DNA from: Mactra quadrangularis
Lineage: Eukaryota; Mollusca; Bivalvia; Venerida; Mactridae
DNA length: 64,000 bases
Direction of reading: 5' to 3'
Assembly (NCBI GenBank): GCA_025267735.1
Contig: CM046297.1
Coordinates: forward strand, 13,142,515 to 13,206,514
In this document: piece by piece, positions 58,701 to 64,000 of the stretch
How positions within the stretch are numbered: position 1 is the stretch's first letter
Layout of the letters: each line of letters opens with the position of its first letter
Made by a program: the position numbers and the translations under genes
Notes under the pieces: generated by a model
Databases searched by the model: none
The model's input: only the letters and a program-made list of their open reading frames with translations
What the model was told of the DNA's origin: nothing

Positions 58701-61700
58701 CTAGAGCTCCATATTATTTATTACTTCTATTGCATTAATAACACTGATATAACATTTATTATGAGTGAATCAAGGCTTGCCTACAAGATATCATAAAATT
58801 GTTATGAATATAATTGTGTAATATGATGTTGTTGTTTTTTTTCAGCCGCATTTTTAACACAGACAGTATGTTTGGATGATACTACAGTCAAGTTTGAAAT
58901 ATGGGATACTGCAGGTATGTAGTATTTAGTGTTTAACCAATCTCCGTAAACAGATATCCTGTAGAGCGTTGTTGTACAGGATCTCTACTGTCTCCGTGGA
59001 AGGTCACGTTGAGATGAACTTTGGGTCAACCAATCAATGCGTAGCTTTCATCTAGACGAAACACTATTAATCACATTTTGATTTCGTAATTTCTATTTTT
59101 AGACCAAGTTTTGCACGCCAATTTAACAGCAGTATTATTCACAGTCTGCGATTGTGCGGCTCATTTCAAATTGCGTGACATAGACGATGTAAACGAGTTA
59201 CGTATCATAACATTTCGTCATGAATATTATGATGAGAAAAGGTTGCCTGAACGTGACCTTCGTTTGAAAAAGGCCAGATCTAAATTAGCGAGTATGTGGG
59301 CAGAAAATTTTAGATCGGGTTTTAATCAGATTGGCATTTTTGCTACCTGAATATTTTGGAACTCTGGCATTTTGGAAACTGTAATATTGGTTTTGCTACT
59401 TTGAAACAAAACTGTTATGTAGCCTTTGGCTGAACAAAAAGTGGTTTATAAGTGCTATAAGGTAAAGACATAACACAACTGGCTCATGTGGAAATACAAT
59501 GTGGATCCATTTGATCCAATATAATCTATTATTAGATATGAATTTAATGAGACAGGGTTGGGTTTTGCTGGCAAAATTGAGTTTTTTCCTTTCCACTGGC
59601 AAAAACTGGTAAAAACAGCAAAAAATGGCAAAAATGGGAAAACAATCGGAACTACGGAAGCAATTTTGTTTGCTCAATGTTGTGCCTGTATAAGACAGTA
59701 TATCAAACATTTGATCAGTGCAAATACTTTAATGAGAGCTTTCTGTTCCTGTTATAACATAATTAATTGATACAATATTTATATAATATAGGTCAGGAAA
59801 GATACCACAGTCTAGCTCCAATGTACTATAGAGGAGCACAAGCTGCAATAGTAGTCTATGATATCACAAATCAAGTAAGTTATAGTTTACATTATTTTTA
59901 GGCCATTTTTTGGAGCAGAAATTTCCCTCCTAAAATGTATATAGGTTTCATCTTTGCTGCTATAAACATTCCTTGTCTTTAAAATGTTATACTATTGAAT
60001 GTGTTTGCATTTGTTAAGCATCATTGTGGTTTCTTAATCGTACATATTTTGCCTCAATAACAAAGAACATGTTATATCAAACCTCTACACCGCCATGCAT
60101 GAAGAGAGAGGAAGTGTTTATTCTTAATTAAGCCCCCAGGCATTACCTCTGTAAAAGGAAGTATTTTATGTCTATAGTTATCAAGGTTTGACACATTTCT
60201 GTTTTACCAGGTATCCAGAAGGAATTCCTAGTCAGTAATTCCGAGATTTCTTCTTAAAGTTTAGGAATTTCTTCAATGATAGACACAAAAAACTTACTGC
60301 TTTACAGTCAAAAGTTGTGATGAACAGTGGGAACAGCAATTTAAAGGGACCCTTATGGAATCCCTAGCTAAGCATTACTTAGATTCCACCCAAAATTTTG
60401 GGATCCTCAGAATCCTGGGACCATTAGTGCCCAACCCTTGACACAAGATAATCTAACAGAATGATGATTATATGAAATACTAAAAAAATGTAATGTATTA
60501 TTTTAGGACACATTTGGACGAGCTAAAACTTGGGTAAAAGAATTACAAAGACAAGCTAGTCCTAATATAGTGATAGCACTGGCAGGAAATAAAGCTGATT
60601 TGTCCAACAAAAGAATGGTAGAATATGAGGTAAATATACCATGACTTGTATATATTTTTACGTATGATATAATTTATGCATTTCTAATAATATCTGAAAA
60701 CTTTGTTTTAATGTTTAAACTTTATTTATTCAATGAGCAAGTTTTCTAAGCTTATATTACATTTCTAACAATATATGAAGATTTCATAATTATGTTTTAT
60801 TTATTTTTTATTGAATGAGCAAGTTTGCTTATCTTATCATAGTTATGTCAATTTTTTTCCATGTATTTTCTGAAATCTGAGTAGTGATTGTTGTAACTCA
60901 TGCAGACCTTTTTTCCTTATATAACAGGGGCCGTTTACAGGCGCCTTCTCCTAAAATTTCTTTTAAAATCATGCAGTTTTTCCCCAAATTTGGAGTTTAC
61001 CTTTGATTTTGTATTCCCTCATCTATGAAATTGCGATAAAATTTCCCCGAATGTTTTACATAAAGAAAGGCCCCAGACCCCTTCCCCATATAATGAAAAA
61101 AGCCCTGTTATGTAACTTCTTCTATTTACTGTCTTCTTACCTTTGTATGAGTTATAGATCAGTTTTTAGTCGATTTAATTTTGGATTCTAGATTTAACAA
61201 TGCTATGCTTGTGCAGTTTAAAAATAAATACGTTTTGAATGGTTATCTCTACCAATAGCTGGATACAACTGTTTCATACATTTTTTTGTTCAAATTTAAA
61301 CACAAAGATTTTTATCCCTCGTATTTACATTCAAGTGTATAGTTTATTAATATGATGTTTCATTTTATATGACAGGAGGCTCAAGGATATGCTGAAGAAA
61401 ACAGTTTGTTATTTATGGAAACATCAGCAAAAACTGCCATGAATGTAAATGATATATTTTTGGCAATAGGTATGTATGATTGATTTGTTGCTGCCCTTAT
61501 ACAAATGTAATATGTACATTATGTAAAATTAGATTGGGTTTTAGGATTACAACATGACTCTCTTCATTAAGATGATGTAAAATTTTATGATCTGCAGTCT
61601 ATGAAATTAGAATTTGAAAGTGGTTTTCCGAACATATCATTTTAAGAGCAAGCACTATATCTCATTGACGAATTTTGGTTGCCTGAAAGAAATTGTTGGT

Positions 61701-62028
61701 TGCCTTATTAAAAAGAGTTTGGCCCGGGAATGGAACACCCACTACATTCTAATCTACATAAAATCTTCTTTTATTTTAAACCTGATTACAAAACATGCCT
61801 TCGTAAATAAGGCAATGTTAAATTTAACACATTACGGCACAATGAAATTATTCATGTTTTGACAGCTAAGAGTAAACAAACTATTCATTTAAATGTGGTT
61901 TTTCCTATTTTGTTTCAGCTAAAAAGTTGCCAAAAAGTGATAGTGGTGGTCAGAGTGGACAAAGACCACAACCAGGTGTGAGATTAAACGAACAGAATCA
62001 AGCCTCAGAAGGTGGCTGTTGTAAGTAA
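55557..62028 (+). CDS. RAB5: Rab5, early-endosomal small GTPase (6 coding exons, 213 aa)
   Basis: Coding exons are 55557-55719, 58846-58914, 59792-59874, 60507-60629, 61376-61469 and 61919-62028, all GT-AG, summing to 642 nt in frame. All G motifs are present: P-loop GESAVGKS (27-34), switch I Thr52 in ESTIGAAF, DTAGQE (75-80), NKAD (133-136) and ETSAK (161-165). The Rab5-diagnostic [11 protein letters not shown] and [20 protein letters not shown] are intact. The hypervariable tail ends GGCCK, a dicysteine geranylgeranylation site. Known role: GTP-dependent control of early endosome fusion and clathrin-coated vesicle traffic through effectors such as EEA1 and Vps34. Length agrees with animal Rab5 (about 215 aa). 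It is arranged head to head with EFHB. Confidence 0.97.
58846..58914 (+). CDS. RAB5: Rab5 exon 2 (residues 55-77)
   Basis: A 69-bp exon with acceptor TTTCAG and donor GTATGT. It encodes [20 protein letters not shown] and DTA. The family F transposon starts only 23 bp after its end. Confidence 0.97.
58938..59333. mobile_element. CAATCT family F element, reverse copy in Rab5 intron 2
   Basis: The complement of the 14234-14615 element, starting CAATCTCCGTAAACAG and ending GGTTTTAATCAGATTG (396 bp). Shared blocks run through the whole length. No target duplication is visible. The 79-codon ORF inside is not a host gene. Confidence 0.85.
59792..59874 (+). CDS. RAB5: Rab5 exon 3 (residues 78-105)
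   Basis: The acceptor is ATATAG and the donor GTAAGT. It encodes [20 protein letters not shown] and VVYDITNQ, i.e. switch II and the RabSF motifs specific to Rab5. Confidence 0.97.
60507..60629 (+). CDS. RAB5: Rab5 exon 4 (residues 106-146)
   Basis: The acceptor is TTTTAG and the donor GTAAAT. It encodes [32 protein letters not shown] and SNKRMVEYE, including the guanine-specificity motif NKAD. Confidence 0.97.
61376..61469 (+). CDS. RAB5: Rab5 exon 5 (residues 147-177)
   Basis: The acceptor is GACAG and the donor GTATGT. It encodes [20 protein letters not shown] and [11 protein letters not shown], including the ETSAK G5 motif. Confidence 0.97.
61840..61890 (+). repeat. Half copy of foldback family E
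   Basis: AATGAAATTATTCATGTTTTGACAG + CTAAGAGTAAACAAAC matches the right arm of 34400-34548. It lies about 30 bp upstream of the last Rab5 exon. Confidence 0.55.
61919..62028 (+). CDS. RAB5: Rab5 exon 6 coding part (residues 178-213, stop)
   Basis: The acceptor is TTTCAG. It encodes [35 protein letters not shown] and TAA at 62026-62028. The KKLPK start and CC end are typical of Rab5 tails. Confidence 0.96.
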
Positions 62029-62147
62029 TCTGTGATCTGATTGGCTGAACTGTAGGTCTTGTGATCAAATGGTCCAATCATAAACACTGTTACATTTTGA
62101 GGAAGTGATGACAGGAAGGATTCTTATAGTTTCTACAATTCTTTGAC

Positions 62148-62153
62148 AATAAA
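62148..62153 (+). terminator. Candidate Rab5 polyadenylation signal
   Basis: AATAAA lies 120 bp after the stop codon. Further signals at 62379-62384 and 62659-62664 could give longer 3'UTRs. Confidence 0.4.
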
Positions 62154-62790
62154 AACCAACATAGAGATAGCTGCACGAAGATTTTTTTCATGAAGATTTT
62201 TTCATGCGCTCTTTGATAACAGCAAGGAATTGTGGGAAAGAATAGTTATACTTGACATTACTGTTGAGTTATTCACTTCTTGATGAGTTTTACATCCTGT
62301 CACAATGATTTATCATAAAAAAGGACAGATAATGTAATATATAGGATTTCTTTTCATACATTCAAACAGAATTTGTACAATAAATGATTCGTGTTTTGTG
62401 TTCAAATTAAAGATCAAGTCTTAAAATACAAAACATTTAAATTATTTTTAGGACTGTTACTACAGTGACAGATGTTATTATTGTTGTTATTTTTTTTATT
62501 TTTTTGTTTGTGAAGATATGCACCCTTTTTTGTGAAGATTTTTATATAAAGGAGTTCAGTCAGTTATTCATGCTGATTTCATGATGATTGAACTGGTCCC
62601 TGGTACCAGTTAAATAGGGGTCAGCGACTCACCATCATTGATAATTATAGAGAACCTTAATAAAACATGAGTGATAAAGAAGCAACTCGGATCCTGATAT
62701 TTGTTGTACATAATTCAGTCCTACCTTATATAGCGACTTGCATGATTTTCTCTAAAATCTAAGACATGGGTTTTATTTGTATATCTCAAG

Positions 62791-62856
62791 CTTAGTGCAA
62801 AACGGTTGTAACTTAGTATAAAAAATATTGACTTATGATCGTTTTGCGCTATGCCC
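62791..62856. repeat. ~70-bp hairpin element, family C (copy 2)
   Basis: CTTAGTGCAAAACGGTTGTAACTTA is mirrored, with mismatches, by ACTTATGATCGTTTTGCGCT + ATGCCC. Confidence 0.7.
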
Positions 62857-63894
62857 ACAATATGTAGTTGGCTGTTTCTTTGAAGTACCGACAAAGACAA
62901 ATATTAACATTGTTATTATTAAATATCTAGGCCTAGAACACTTTTGTATGTATAAGGCCTTCCTTAAATTATGTGTTAGTTTGCTGTTTCCAATCTGATC
63001 CACAGAATTGCCGCAACTCACTTTTTATATTGGCAATTCTAAATTTTTGGACTATAAATAATACATTAAATATTCTGGGCTAAAACAATTACAGTTGACT
63101 TTCGATTTAACGTATTGCTTATAAAATCAATTCTTGCCTACCCTCTCTAGAAATACTGGGTTGGTAAAATTGCAAACACTCACATTTTAAGGGGGGGCCT
63201 TAATAATTGACTGTACAGTATAGATTTTTGTGGTAGTACTATTGAATTGTAAGTTTTATCAACTTCATAAATAACTATTTATCATTTGTCCAAGAATACT
63301 ATGAAAGTCATTGCATTGCTTTGTTGCTTTTTTATCACTTGTGCAGAAGAAAGAAATCAAAAGATATTTAGTTGTTTAGTTTGATTGGAGTTTTTTTTTA
63401 TTTCCTTCATACATTTTTGCCTGGTGAGCTTCAGAATATATGTTAATTAGTTCATTTGCTTAGTTTTATAAGATATACTCAGCTTGATAAAATAACAGAA
63501 ATTTTAGGCAATGATTGTCTAGTATGAAATAATCAGTGATGGAAAAAATATTATTTTGAAGTCTTTGTTTTTACAAAGTTGCAATGTTTAATAATTTGTC
63601 AGAAAAGTTGTGAATCATTGACTTTGTTATTTGATTTAAGATTAAATGGTATCTGTCATTCTGTGCAAAATTCAGAATTAATTATAAAATTGCATTATTT
63701 GTTAAGAATATGTTTTATTTATGTGTTACTATGTTGATATAGACGTTTAGTTAATGATGTGTTACATACCCCTAAAATTAAATTTATATTGCTATGTATG
63801 AATTGCTTAAATGCTTTAATAATAGTATAAAAATGGTGTATGTCAACTGACTGCATAGAAAACCCCCTAAGTCAGGTAGCATTTACCATTTCAC
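62857..63894. other. AT-rich 3' flank of Rab5, nothing recognised
   Basis: No exon or bounded repeat is recognised; possibly part of a long Rab5 3'UTR. Confidence 0.35.
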
Positions 63895-63962
63895 GGGTTT
63901 AGCACAAAGCGGTCGTAACTCACTCTTTTTAAATTGAGTTACGACCGTTTTGCAACAAATCC
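63895..63962. repeat. ~70-bp hairpin element, family C (copy 3)
   Basis: GGGTTTAGCACAAAGCGGTC + GTAACTCA is mirrored by TGAGTTACGACCGTTTTGCA + ACAAATCC with a stem of about 25 bp and a T-rich loop. It is the best preserved copy of the family. Confidence 0.78.
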
Positions 63963-64000
63963 GCGACTTGTATTTTTATGACTTTTGTAGCCTAGTATGT

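Noticed and set aside
59111..59350. 79-codon ORF in Rab5 intron 2
   Set aside because: It lies inside the family F transposon copy; the equivalent frames in the other copies are not conserved.
1..64000. A new defence, biosynthetic or viral system
   Set aside because: No operon-like clusters, viral structural or integrase genes, LTRs or toxin-antitoxin-like pairs are visible; the window is three ordinary animal genes, one unknown partial gene and transposon debris.

Overview
This is an AT-rich eukaryotic nuclear window with spliced genes, long introns and a very high density of transposon remnants. I infer a lophotrochozoan, most likely a bivalve mollusc. The reasons are animal orthologues with GT-AG introns, Nimb/I-type LINE tails, a GGAC-rich 'ATACCCCCGC' element that I recall as common in molluscs, and many MITEs. 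The species cannot be fixed from the sequence alone.

Three protein-coding genes can be read through. CNPPD1 (+ strand, coding 24429-30250, 7 exons, 505 aa) is a cyclin PHO80-like domain protein with a hydrophobic segment. EFHB/CFAP21 (- strand, coding 49973-37807, 10 exons, 592 aa) is a two-EF-hand axonemal protein. Rab5 (+ strand, coding 55557-62028, 6 exons, 213 aa) is the early-endosome GTPase. All their exons join in frame. EFHB and Rab5 lie head to head, as I recall for human EFHB and RAB5A on chromosome 3. If that is confirmed, it is deep microsynteny kept despite a 1.9-kb transposon between the two genes. A fourth gene runs leftward off the window. It has a TATA/CRE promoter near 10.6 kb, a 5'UTR exon ending in a clean donor at 10378, and an ATG-bearing exon at 5949-5901 encoding 16 residues. 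I do not recognise its product.

Layout: 1-5.9 kb holds MITEs and a 1.75-kb hAT element with a perfect 8-bp target duplication. 5.9-10.6 kb is the unknown gene's first intron, containing a 2.8-kb terminal-inverted-repeat element. 10.8-18.7 kb is gene-free: MITE families, two TIR copies nested one inside the other, a roughly 180-bp satellite and foldback elements. 18.9-24.1 kb is a LINE graveyard in which a nearly intact reverse-transcriptase LINE sits inside an older, oppositely oriented LINE. 24.3-30.4 kb is CNPPD1. 30.4-37.8 kb is intergenic with a SINE, MITEs and long AT-rich stretches. 37.8-50.3 kb is EFHB; its introns hold a 25-bp minisatellite split by a LINE, a pogo-like element with a second element nested in it, and a second hAT element. 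50.3-54.0 kb is the divergent EFHB-Rab5 intergenic region. 54.0-64 kb is Rab5 and its 3' flank.

I find no CRISPR array, no bacterial-type system and no confident tRNA or rRNA gene. I see no new defence or metabolic system. The unusual content is the nested transposon history, many small TIR/foldback families with multiple copies in this one window, and the conserved EFHB-Rab5 pair with a candidate RFX X-box upstream of the ciliary gene.
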